This document shows, piece after piece, positions 9,101 to 15,625 of a stretch of 16,190 nt of DNA (position 1 is its first letter; each line of letters starts with the position of its first letter). A program made the translations under genes and the position numbers. The notes under the pieces were generated by a model that saw only the letters and a list, made by a program, of their open reading frames with translations, searched no databases and had not been told where the DNA came from. This DNA is from Deltaproteobacteria bacterium (GTDB lineage: Bacteria > SAR324 > NAC60-12). The DNA is taken from contig PBZZ01000129.1 in NCBI GenBank assembly GCA_002730365.1, forward strand, positions 1 through 16,190, written 5' to 3'.

Positions 9101-9589
9101 CATCTCACGCTCTTCTCGTTCTCCTCCTTGGCTAGGAATATTTTCCAACTCTTGCTCCACACGTCCCAATTTCTCCTGCTTTTCAGGCAGAATACGCTGC
9201 TTGTAGTGAAGCTCTGTCTCCATTTGCACGACATGAAGTCGACGCAACAAGGGCAGATCATTCAGCGCAAAATCAAAGGCTGCCTGGATGATGCTGTCCA
9301 TCAACAGTGTGTTGCGCGCCAGAATTTCAAAGGAATTTTCTGTCTGGAGATTGAGTTGAACAATTCGTTCATTCTCCAACTGGAAGAAATCTTGAATGAC
9401 GATTCCGCACCCTTTTTCACGCTGGACCAAGTGCACCAGCAGAGAACTCCCTTCAGGATCTATCGGCAATTCCGTTAATTGCTGCTGTAATCGAGGAAAG
9501 TAATCTGTTTCCGCGAAGTCCCGATGCTGTAGGCGAAACGGCTCCAGAAAGGGGTAGTGTTCTGCAGAGTTCAGCAGAGCTTGCTTCAT
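6149..9589 (-). CDS. glnD: GlnD-type protein: PII uridylyltransferase/uridylyl-removing enzyme, enlarged
   Basis: GlnD senses glutamine and adds or removes UMP on PII proteins, so controlling nitrogen assimilation. The product is 1146 aa, about 250 longer than E. coli GlnD (890). Residues 1-200 are an unassigned N-terminal extension, with a charged, probably coiled stretch at about 125-195. The nucleotidyltransferase motif GGYGRGEL is at 215-222 with S226, D227 and D229. GlnD-specific blocks follow: LGGLRSLQIPLWIA (345-358), a helical region and YHQYPVSIHSL (630-640). An HD domain has H679-D680 (LFHDVGK) and H722-H723. A stretch of about 150 residues (790-940) precedes two ACT domains, about 943-1008 and 1069-1127, which bind glutamine in GlnD. 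The ATG has AAAGGA 7 bases upstream. No glnB, glnK or glnA is near. The GlnD family is clear; whether it uridylylates PII is inferred. Confidence 0.8.
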   Translation of the reverse strand: MKQALLNSAEHYPFLEPFRLQHRDFAETDYFPRLQQQLTELPIDPEGSSLLVHLVQREKGCGIVIQDFFQLENERIVQLNLQTENSFEILARNTLLMDSIIQAAFDFALNDLPLLRRLHVVQMETELHYKQRILPEKQEKLGRVEQELENIPSQGGEREEREMRCYYQKICGDLQNDIEEHAERVGQLEELLETAKDCPVDREFVEAHLVILARGGYGRGELSLASDRDLGYCLDTEHLAPGQAEVVRQLVIRIETLLNAAQVTTAHQYFEIDEDLTRFQQGSMLQTIPSILESRVLVGSQRLAERLKQHFFEILPYEPYVLEKINTYLQTERPQLNQADLKYDLGGLRSLQIPLWIAAATFGVFPSYTAEMIALLIKQRLLSPRQAFKLCQALEFTYDLRNFTGAARDYYFDEEARHSGCRGEDLLPNVINDNMERLYLLKKPRFQDVDDFDRYRLQMQDTIQQLSRALLRNILERHVVRTFQTFQVTVYLRQRRIIEINALEGMPQVPLSLIFSDPLKLLDLFIYIGKVGYDLSFELKDEMADLLQSLTVGVVQSRTPELSEKFSELMMTPYVDQALRIMLEIADPIGLNDPAFFGGTTAQRYLPDTLLGRFIPECNQMHFLLRNLSYHQYPVSIHSLNAVQAAEEELQILQKQYPELYHYLQPKHVLALKWAVLFHDVGKIDPRTRHQISGTSIAVRALERLGYTDPELFGSVSLMIAHHMTVVQLSKTSAYFDQAIQQFFEIANRDLVNVILLFLVNISDYRSVSDVTAKDTRTLRTFFEETYRVYAEMRSSGQLNDAMDAINGYLDRKKQDLEFDTRINLLIQQGLQNSIEDALYTPVAQIRPQEYERLQKGHEELEQHWRLLKMGSLDEKGLSQTTEKLIRTIRQYLSSDTINALINPYRRQLEWFFAAFPNRFLLSSSSAILAQQMMRFENWASEATVSVLTNPRGRPVGLLVFVREAPQIHSRIAYALSRRQINIEGAKMNRIAFADGRSAYCYYLQITVRSSAMIFPRELEHSILYDSPPQLDLDQQHFLHNPRLQLEFLEDDEKGYVVQEVDGHFVRMAQSYLRVKLTLEDAPLIFYKIANSFDRFEVPVQQSLITTTGFQVNDYFYILHQDLERLKSSGFEEVVKRSLSDPPSHN

Positions 9590-9648
9590 GCAAAAATCCT
9601 TTGCAAAAAATCGAGAGCAGGTGAAACTAGACGGCTGTCAGGAAAAAA

Positions 9649-9668
9649 ATTGAAGTTTCCGTTTCAAT
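9649..9668. promoter_or_regulatory. Inverted repeat in the divergent glnD / 420-aa-protein promoter region
   Basis: ATTGAA (9649-9654) and TTCAAT (9663-9668) form a perfect 6-bp inverted repeat with an 8-base spacer, a plausible dimeric regulator site. It lies in the 219-base gap between two divergent genes, 60 bases from the glnD start. The rest of that gap (9590-9808) is AT-rich and holds no coding frame or convincing -35/-10 pair I could pick out. Chance occurrence in AT-rich DNA is possible. Confidence 0.25.
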
Positions 9669-9808
9669 CGGAGACGTTTTACGGTTTGTTTCTTCTGCTA
9701 TTTATTTGAATTTCTGAAATGTCGCACTCGACCGGCTCCAACGCCCGTTGATTTGATTCTCGCGTTTGGTCTTCCGGCTAATTCCCATTTTTTGGTAGCG
9801 GTTTCCCA

Positions 9809-11071
9809 ATGGAATATGAATCTTCCCTCGGCCAATCCAATCAAGACTTCTCGCTTGATCTACGGAATTTTCCCTTCAGTCGAATGCAGCATGACATGTA
9901 CGTTATTCTTGACGTAGTACGCAAGCACCACGGTGCTTCCTTCTTTGAAAAGATGTGGGCCTCTTTGTTCGGAAAGAAAGATACACCCCACAACCCACGG
10001 CTGATGTGCCAGTCTCTGGTGGATGCATGCGATACCAAGACCACCCAAGAACTATCTGCACAACTCAGTGAAGATCCTGCACTTTGTCAAGTGCGCAGTA
10101 ATTTAGTAAAGCACTTATTAGATCAGAAACGTCTCTACGAAACACCTGTCTATCGAGAGATGCTTTTCCAAGCATGTCTATCGATTTACATTGGGGGAGC
10201 TAACCCTCGTAACATGCAAACTGTTGGGCAGGTGTATATCAACTATTTGCGGCATATTGCCGACACCATGAAGAAAAGCCTACTGAGTGTTCGATCCTCT
10301 GCTCTTCAAAACATTAACGTGAGCAAGATTAGCATGGACGATCTGAACAAGGGGCTAGAGGAAATGGAGCCTGAAGACGCGATGTCTCTGCATGAATTGA
10401 ACTTTGCGCTCCATACACTGGAGCGTAACAAGGAACTAATGGCTCAGATGCTGACTTCCATTACAATCCCAGTCGACCTCTCAGAGCTTAACAAACTCAG
10501 TCCGTCCCAAAACATTCACAGTGGGTTCATAGGCGAAGGTGGTAGTGGTGCAGGGGCTGAAAAAGAAACAGTTGTGATTCGCAAAGTCACTGCGGTTGCA
10601 GACGTGATGCGCTTTATTCCACCATTACACAGCCTCGCACTCAATATTGCCAAACGTCTACAGACTATTGAGTCTGCGATTCCCCAGCACTATCTACTAG
10701 AGGCACGGGTGCGCACAGAGGCTTTCCGTACTCTATTGCTCCGAGTGGAGTTGAAGCATCCCCATGTCCGAGCCCACATGCTACCGGCCTACAAGAAAAT
10801 GCTCGATGCCTATTACAAAGCCTACAAGCGAGCTTCCAAAACCACTCCTGATATGAAGGAATTCCCTATTTTCTCAGAATTTGCACAGGCCGCCTACCTC
10901 TCGCATCTCCATCGCAAGTCTCTTGGCTTGGAACCTCCTCAGGTCGGACAGATCCTGAAAGACGCAAAGGAGGCCGTCGACCTGGCCGTGACGCTAGAGG
11001 CCAACCCAAATCAACGCAAGATGCAGGCGCGCATCACCGAGCAACTACCCAACTACGGGGTGATCCTCTAA
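9809..11071 (+). CDS. Unrecognised soluble protein, 420 aa
   Basis: I do not recognise this family. The 420-residue product has no signal peptide and no membrane segment, so it is probably cytosolic. It looks mostly alpha-helical with many charged residues. Visible landmarks are a segment FFEKMWASLFGKKD (45-58), a helix-rich part to about 235, a glycine-rich turn GEGGSGAGAEKE (242-253) that may be a flexible linker, and a second helical part (255-420) with Lys/Arg/Tyr-rich runs such as YKKMLDAYYKAYKR (328-341). So it may be two helical domains joined by a Gly/Ser hinge. The start at 9809 has only a weak GGTAGCGG upstream; M26 (9884) is an alternative. It is divergent from glnD and shares a 219-base upstream region with it. 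Codon use looks like its neighbours. No function is proposed. Confidence 0.8.
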   Translation: MEYESSLGQSNQDFSLDLRNFPFSRMQHDMYVILDVVRKHHGASFFEKMWASLFGKKDTPHNPRLMCQSLVDACDTKTTQELSAQLSEDPALCQVRSNLVKHLLDQKRLYETPVYREMLFQACLSIYIGGANPRNMQTVGQVYINYLRHIADTMKKSLLSVRSSALQNINVSKISMDDLNKGLEEMEPEDAMSLHELNFALHTLERNKELMAQMLTSITIPVDLSELNKLSPSQNIHSGFIGEGGSGAGAEKETVVIRKVTAVADVMRFIPPLHSLALNIAKRLQTIESAIPQHYLLEARVRTEAFRTLLLRVELKHPHVRAHMLPAYKKMLDAYYKAYKRASKTTPDMKEFPIFSEFAQAAYLSHLHRKSLGLEPPQVGQILKDAKEAVDLAVTLEANPNQRKMQARITEQLPNYGVIL

Positions 11072-11107
11072 AAATTATGAGGCATACCCTTTGCTGAATT
11101 TATAGCA

Positions 11108-11199
11108 CTCGTCGTGTCAGGATGACCGCATCCTTCGTCATGGACGAGCAGAATGGAATCTGCTGCCCTGACTTTCTAAATTCCGGTTGATCACCGGGA
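11108..11199 (+). promoter_or_regulatory. Structured leader with tandem and alternative hairpins before the small secreted protein
   Basis: Three perfect hairpins abut without spacer: AGGATG-ACCG-CATCCT (11119-11134), TCGTC-ATG-GACGA (11135-11147) and GCAGA-ATGGAA-TCTGC (11148-11163). A fourth, TTCCGGT-TGATC-ACCGGGA (11181-11199, one G-T pair), overlaps the GGGAA that would serve as ribosome binding site for the gene at 11209. Two alternative pairings also exist: CTCGTC (11108-11113) with GACGAG (11143-11148), and GTCAGG (11116-11121) with CCTGAC (11167-11172). Mutually exclusive stems beside a sequestered ribosome site are typical of attenuators or riboswitches. No known riboswitch consensus is recognised. 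Confidence 0.45.
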
Positions 11200-11208
11200 A
11201 AGTACGTC

Positions 11209-11496
11209 ATGAAGCAGAAGTTTCTCCTGCCCCTTGCTTTTGCCATGTTGTTTTCAACAGCGGCTGTCTGGGCACACAAGATCCCCATTGATCGTAGCGA
11301 GAAAATCGCTGGACGCCAGATACAGAGCATCATTCAGCAATTTACTAATGAACGTGGTCTGTTGCTGGAACCCAACACCGCAACGCACAAGCGACATCTT
11401 CCTAGGTCTATAAAGCCTGAACCACCACTAGGACGAGTCACACCACCGCTGATCTTCTTCAACGGGCTGCCCCGTATCTTCAGCGAGACTGACTGA
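11209..11496 (+). CDS. Small secreted protein, function unknown
   Basis: The 95-residue product starts with a classical Sec signal peptide: basic MKQK, hydrophobic LLPLAFAMLFSTAAV and a probable signal peptidase I site after AVWA (residue 22). The mature protein would be about 73 residues, basic and proline-containing (KPEPPLGRVTPPLIFF at about 69-84), with no cysteine, so it is not a lipoprotein and has no disulfides. I do not recognise a family. The ATG is preceded by GGGAAAG at 11196-11202 as a modest ribosome binding site, part of which lies in a hairpin. The gene follows a 137-base gap with marked RNA-structure potential and ends only 5 bases from the stop of the convergent TonB/TolA-like gene. 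The clear signal peptide makes it more likely a real gene than a chance frame. Confidence 0.7.
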   Translation: MKQKFLLPLAFAMLFSTAAVWAHKIPIDRSEKIAGRQIQSIIQQFTNERGLLLEPNTATHKRHLPRSIKPEPPLGRVTPPLIFFNGLPRIFSETD

Positions 11497-11501
11497 TCAG
11501 T

Positions 11502-12647
11502 TCAGGGAGCTACCCGAACTACAACCACGTAGGGAGGCTCCCGCACCAGCGTCTCATCCGGTGGTGAAAGTTCGAGCAGAGGTGCGGCCTTCAACACCAA
11601 TGCGTCAAATTCTGGAACTTGGCTAGTTTCCAGAATCTCCTGACCAATCACTTTGCCTTCCACATTGATCTGCAGGCGAACCCGTAGTGGCAGCGGTTTG
11701 GGTAAGTCGCTGTTTTCCTGCCGGAAGAACATCAACTGATTACGCATGGCCTGCCAAATCTGTCGGTTGTAGCTTCGCTCAGCGATCTTGCGGCGAAACT
11801 GCTCCAATTGGTTTTGATTACCACTAGACCCAACGCTTTTGGTTGTTGAGTTTTTAGCGCTATCATTCCTAACAAAAAGTGGTCTGGATGGCTGCACTTT
11901 CGCGGTAATTTTAGGGAGCTGCTCCTCCTTCTTGGCAGCCTTAGGAGTAGTCTTTTTCCTGGTAGGTGGCTTAGCTTTGACAGGAGTAATTACAGTTTTT
12001 GTTTTTGCTGAATTGGCTAACGGATGGTCATCCGCGTGAGCTACTAGTTTTTCCTCCAACGTTCCTGATTGATCTTTAGGACTTGCTGCCTTAGTGGACT
12101 TCTTTTGTGCAGAAGTCTTCTGGCGTTGAATCGCTGGCTTTCTCTCAGGATTGGAACGAGTAACTGCAGAAGTTACGTTGTTTCGCTGTGGAGCAATTCC
12201 TTTCCATTCGGGGATAGGTGGCAGCGCTGCAGCCCACAGTTCCCTCGCATTTGGCTCCACAAAAGCGAGTAGAGCTCTCAGAGCCTCTGTTCGGACAGCG
12301 CCAGCGCAAGGCTCCGGACAAAATACGACATACTGGACTAACGCATCAGCAGAATTACGTGATATCTCTAACCGTGTCTCCCCAGCCTGTGGCTGCATGC
12401 GGAAACCAAAGCTAGCTTCTGCCTTCATCGGAGCACTTGTCAAAACAGGAGTCTCTGCTGCGATCCAGAGATAATAGCGACTCTGTAGCAGGCGTTGTAG
12501 TTCCAATAACCAAGTCTGTTCCTGCAAACTAGGGACGGAGTGATTGCTATGCAACGTCAACAGGGCGCTAGGGCGATCCGCCTGTGCGTTTGTAAACCCT
12601 GCAAGAAGTCCAAAACATCCAGTTAGAAACCAACGTTTCCAAGACAT
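11502..12647 (-). CDS. Secreted protein with TonB/TolA C-terminal domain
   Basis: The 381-aa product has a probable signal peptide (MSWKRWFLTGCFGLLAGFTNAQA, about 23 residues), then a predicted globular part (25-145) with a cysteine pair in FCPEPC (109-114). A long low-complexity Lys/Thr/Ser/Ala/Pro linker (about 155-280) follows, typical of periplasm-spanning regions. The last 60 residues, with LRVRLQINVEGKVIGQEI (321-338), VPEFDALVLKAAP (344-356) and a final VVVVRVA strand, match the TonB/TolA C-terminal fold, which contacts outer-membrane receptors or Pal/Tol partners. Canonical TonB and TolA have a permanent N-terminal membrane anchor and no large N-terminal domain, so this is a non-canonical member. 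No exbB, exbD, tolQ or tolR is in view. A 5-bp stem (CTCAA/TTGAG, 12657-12670) lies 10 bases before the start, and no strong ribosome site is seen. Confidence 0.8.
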   Translation of the reverse strand: MSWKRWFLTGCFGLLAGFTNAQADRPSALLTLHSNHSVPSLQEQTWLLELQRLLQSRYYLWIAAETPVLTSAPMKAEASFGFRMQPQAGETRLEISRNSADALVQYVVFCPEPCAGAVRTEALRALLAFVEPNARELWAAALPPIPEWKGIAPQRNNVTSAVTRSNPERKPAIQRQKTSAQKKSTKAASPKDQSGTLEEKLVAHADDHPLANSAKTKTVITPVKAKPPTRKKTTPKAAKKEEQLPKITAKVQPSRPLFVRNDSAKNSTTKSVGSSGNQNQLEQFRRKIAERSYNRQIWQAMRNQLMFFRQENSDLPKPLPLRVRLQINVEGKVIGQEILETSQVPEFDALVLKAAPLLELSPPDETLVREPPYVVVVRVAP

Positions 12648-12743
12648 GTGAGTTTGCTCAATGCGTTGAGAAGGGAACTGATTTTTTGAAACCAGAGATG
12701 GTGGCGAGTCAGCAGAATTTGATCAATTTGGAACAATCTACAC

Positions 12744-14117
12744 CTACGATGCTTGTGCCGCAAGTAGCTCTTTGCGTTGCAAAATGCGCCGAACCTGACG
12801 TTGTTTGGCATCATCAAAACGATATGGCCACAACGGCAAGGCTGCCAGTACGAGAAACACCCCAACTCCTGGACCAAATAGCCAAGCCAGTGCTTCTGAA
12901 ACTTCTGCCGATTGCACGGTGTTGGGCACAAACCCAATGACTTCCAGCAACAAACCAGCACCTGCAACAGCGAGGGCACGTGCAGTTTTGGCACCTAGTC
13001 GCCACACTCCAAAGTAGACTCCTGATCGTTGTACACCATTACGGACTTGGTCATAGTCAATCACATCTGTCAGCAAGGAATCTAGCAACACCACCGATCC
13101 TACACAGCTACCCAATAGTATACCTCCCACCAACAATGGTATCCAGAGGTTACCTGGTGGAAAGAAAGGATAGGTCACGCAGCTGAAAAAGCCCAGTAGT
13201 GAGACTCCTAGTAGGAGGGGTCTCAGTTTTCCAAGCTTTCTGGAAAGTAGTACCCAAACTACCAAAGAGAGGGTTAGTACTACCATAAAGACTACTAGAA
13301 TGAGCTGAACTTCCTGCTCTTCCAACAACAGCCGATAGCGGTAATAGTAAAGTGCCAAGGCTCCGTTGATGGCCACCCCAAAGGTAGCTACGATATAGGC
13401 TAACAGTAAAGGTCGGAAAGTTGGGTTGCGCCATACCTGAATCAGACTCTGCTTCAATTCAACGTGAGTGGCTACACGATGCATCGGCTGCCTGGCTGTA
13501 GCAGCCCAGGCACAACCTGCAGTACAACAAACAATTACAGCGAGCCAAATGCTCATTTCATTCATGGCAAGTTTTTGGTCAATTGGCTGTAAACTCTCAC
13601 CACTTGCAAAAAATCCTGGTAATCCGGCACCAAGGATTGCCCCAATGTTTCCACAAGCAAAACGAATTGCAAACAGAGCGGAGCGTTCATTCGGCTCAAC
13701 GGTCATCTCTGCAGCCATTGCCATGTGGGGCACCGACAGAATCGTCATCGCAGTGTTGAGAAAGAGAAATCCCGCCAGCAGATATGCGAACTTTGCTGTC
13801 GTAGCTTCTAGCGATGGTGGGGAAAAAAGAAGATAGACACTGATGGCGAGAAGCAAGCCTCCCAGCAGCAGAAAAGGACGCCTGCCTCCCAAACGACTAT
13901 ACCAGCGGTCAGAGAGGTAGCCCATTAGAGGATCGGTCACCGCATCCCAACAAAGGCCCAGCGCAACCGCCAATCCAGCCCAACCTGGAGCTAGCCCAAC
14001 TGCATCTGTATAGAAGATCAGCAAGTAGAGGCGTAGTAGCGTCTCAACGGCATTGATGCCGGTCTCTGCAACGGAATAGCCGATTCGAGTAGCGTTTGGA
14101 ATTGTCGCTCCAGGCAA
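12744..14117 (-). CDS. GPH-family (MelB-like) cation-coupled MFS transporter
   Basis: The 457-aa product is an inner-membrane protein with about 12 hydrophobic segments. The family signature WDAVTDPLMGYLSDR (57-71), followed by SRLGGRRPFLLLG (74-86), is the MelB/GPH motif between helices 2 and 3. A second block, LLTDVIDYDQVRNGVQRSGVYFG, encoded near 13020-13090, matches the GPH helix 10-11 loop. GPH members mostly carry sugars or glycosides with Na+ or H+; the substrate here cannot be read from sequence. The start codon is TTG (14117), supported by GGAG six bases upstream and by the right N-terminal distance to helix 1; no in-frame ATG fits. It begins 2 bases after the photolyase stop, so the ribosome site lies inside the photolyase gene and translation is probably coupled. 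Its role beside a photolyase is unknown. Confidence 0.88.
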   Translation of the reverse strand: MPGATIPNATRIGYSVAETGINAVETLLRLYLLIFYTDAVGLAPGWAGLAVALGLCWDAVTDPLMGYLSDRWYSRLGGRRPFLLLGGLLLAISVYLLFSPPSLEATTAKFAYLLAGFLFLNTAMTILSVPHMAMAAEMTVEPNERSALFAIRFACGNIGAILGAGLPGFFASGESLQPIDQKLAMNEMSIWLAVIVCCTAGCAWAATARQPMHRVATHVELKQSLIQVWRNPTFRPLLLAYIVATFGVAINGALALYYYRYRLLLEEQEVQLILVVFMVVLTLSLVVWVLLSRKLGKLRPLLLGVSLLGFFSCVTYPFFPPGNLWIPLLVGGILLGSCVGSVVLLDSLLTDVIDYDQVRNGVQRSGVYFGVWRLGAKTARALAVAGAGLLLEVIGFVPNTVQSAEVSEALAWLFGPGVGVFLVLAALPLWPYRFDDAKQRQVRRILQRKELLAAQAS

Positions 14118-14119
14118 CG

Positions 14120-15511
14120 CTATCTCCGGGCATGTTTCGCGAAAAGTTCCTTGGCCTGCTGGCTGACCTGGCTATGTTCCACCATCGGAGCAGGATAATC
14201 TTGGATTCCCAAGGTATCGGCTTCTTTATCCCAACGATGGAGTCGGATTGGAGAAATTCCTCGCAGCTCAGGAATCCAGCGATGAATGTATTCACACTGG
14301 ACATCAAACCTCTTCTGCTGCAGCCAGGGATTGAAGATCCGGAAGTAGGGTTGAGCATCGCATCCAGTAGAGGCAGCCCACTGCCAGCTACCGTTGTTGA
14401 CACATGGGTCGTAATCTACCAGGCGCTGAGCAAAGTAACGTTCCCCCCAACGCCAATCGATGTGCAGGTCCTTGGTCAGAAAAGACGCTACGATCATTCG
14501 AGCCCGATTGTGCATATAGCCCGTGTTGTTTAGTTCACGCATACCTGCATCGACAATGGGGAAACCCGTCTGACCCTCACACCAAGCTGCAAAACGTTGC
14601 TCGTTAGTAGACCAAGGCAGATCGTTATAGCTGGATTGAAAAGCGTTTCCGAATACTTTTGGAAAATGAAAAGCAATCTGAGTGAAGAAGTCCCGCCAGT
14701 AGAGTTGGCGCAACAGAGGATGATCTGAACTCCCCAGTGTTGGCAGTAGGTGATGAAAGACTTCCCGTACCGAAACCGTGCCGAACTTGTGATGAGCAGA
14801 AAGTCGAGTTGTACCCTGCGCTATCGAAGGGAAATCTCGTTTTTCACCGTAGTTTGTAAATCGAGAAGCCTTTGCCAGAATTGCCAGTGCTGCACTGCGA
14901 CCACCTGTTGGAGTTTCCGGGTGACGAGCTTCCATCTGAAAAGACATCAAGTCCTGCCCCCTGTCAGACTCAAGCGGCAAAACAGAAGTCCCCCACTGTG
15001 CCTTTGGGAGCGGTTCTGGCAGTGGTACAGTCAAGCGAGCGGCATTTCGATAAAACGGAGTAAAGACCGTGTAGGGATTGCCATCAGCTTTCCGAGTGTT
15101 TTCAGGTGGATGCATCAGCAAATCATCCACGCTGTGCCAAGCAGCACCCTGTTGTTTAGCAACTTTCTGCAATTCTGTATCTCGTTGCTGACTAAATGGA
15201 GTGAAATCTCGATTTACAAACACAGCCTGGGCTCTGCTTTGTTGAAGCAACTCCGGTAATAGTTCCTGAGGCTGTCCTCTCAATAACAGGAGTCGTCCAT
15301 CAGCTTCGACCAATTGAAGTTGCAGATCTGCAAGAGATTCCAACATGAAACGTAGGGCAGGCAAGCTTCGGTAAGGATGATCCCTCACCTGTTGAGGGTC
15401 AAAACAAAAAATTGGCCAGACAGTACTGGAACGCTGCAAGGCCAGACACAACCCAGAATTATCAAATAGACGCAGATCCCGCCGGAATAGGAAGATTGAG
15501 GCGGTATACAT
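14120..15511 (-). CDS. phrB: Deoxyribodipyrimidine photolyase (class I photolyase/cryptochrome family)
   Basis: Photolyase uses blue light and FADH- to split UV-induced pyrimidine dimers in DNA. The product is 463 aa (E. coli PhrB 472). The N-terminal alpha/beta antenna domain starts with the family motif FLFRRDLRLFDNSGL (7-21). The C-terminal FAD domain shows LYWRDFFTQIAFHFP (270-284), WCEGQTGFPIVDAGMREL (310-327), TGYMHNRARMIVASFLTKDL (330-349) and NNGSWQWAASTGCDAQPYFRIFNP (372-395). Candidate tryptophans for the electron-transfer triad are W310, W353 and W376/W378. The pattern is that of CPD-type class I enzymes; a cryptochrome or (6-4) role cannot be excluded. The antenna cofactor is not predictable. 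CGGAG precedes the ATG by 5 bases. A hairpin (15550-15585) lies in the 114-base leader between it and the upstream unknown gene. The MFS gene follows directly. Confidence 0.94.
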   Translation of the reverse strand: MYTASIFLFRRDLRLFDNSGLCLALQRSSTVWPIFCFDPQQVRDHPYRSLPALRFMLESLADLQLQLVEADGRLLLLRGQPQELLPELLQQSRAQAVFVNRDFTPFSQQRDTELQKVAKQQGAAWHSVDDLLMHPPENTRKADGNPYTVFTPFYRNAARLTVPLPEPLPKAQWGTSVLPLESDRGQDLMSFQMEARHPETPTGGRSAALAILAKASRFTNYGEKRDFPSIAQGTTRLSAHHKFGTVSVREVFHHLLPTLGSSDHPLLRQLYWRDFFTQIAFHFPKVFGNAFQSSYNDLPWSTNEQRFAAWCEGQTGFPIVDAGMRELNNTGYMHNRARMIVASFLTKDLHIDWRWGERYFAQRLVDYDPCVNNGSWQWAASTGCDAQPYFRIFNPWLQQKRFDVQCEYIHRWIPELRGISPIRLHRWDKEADTLGIQDYPAPMVEHSQVSQQAKELFAKHARR

Positions 15512-15549
15512 GAAAACTCCGAAGACGGGGTGAGAAAGTCGTTGAAGAG

Positions 15550-15585
15550 CCAGTCGCCGGGAAGGTAGGAATTCCCAGGGACTGG
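15550..15585 (-). promoter_or_regulatory. Long interrupted hairpin upstream of the photolyase gene
   Basis: CCAGTC (15550-15555) pairs with GACTGG (15580-15585), and GGGAA (15559-15563) pairs with TTCCC (15572-15576). The two perfect stems are stacked around a symmetric 3x3 internal loop (GCC/AGG) and closed by an 8-base loop. It lies 39 bases upstream of the photolyase ATG. On the minus strand no U-run follows, so it is not a standard terminator; a processing, stability or regulatory element fits better. Confidence 0.4.
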
Positions 15586-15625
15586 AATAGAGGCGTGGCT
15601 ATTGATCAGCTTTGTTCTTGCAAGC

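Noticed and set aside
9739..9750. CAAC-GCCC-GTTG hairpin upstream of the 420-aa protein
   Set aside because: A 4-bp stem is expected by chance in a gap of this size.
11116..11172. tRNA-like cloverleaf in the structured leader
   Set aside because: Stem lengths, loop sequences and the missing TTCGA-type T-loop and CCA/acceptor geometry do not fit a tRNA.
12615..12626. Lipobox-like LTGC near the N-terminus of the TonB/TolA-like protein
   Set aside because: The hydrophobic stretch before the cysteine is only three to four residues, too short for a lipoprotein signal; a signal peptidase I site further on fits better.
14750..15259. Plus-strand frame of 169 codons inside the photolyase gene
   Set aside because: The antisense strand encodes conserved photolyase motifs; the plus translation is Cys/Arg-rich and featureless.
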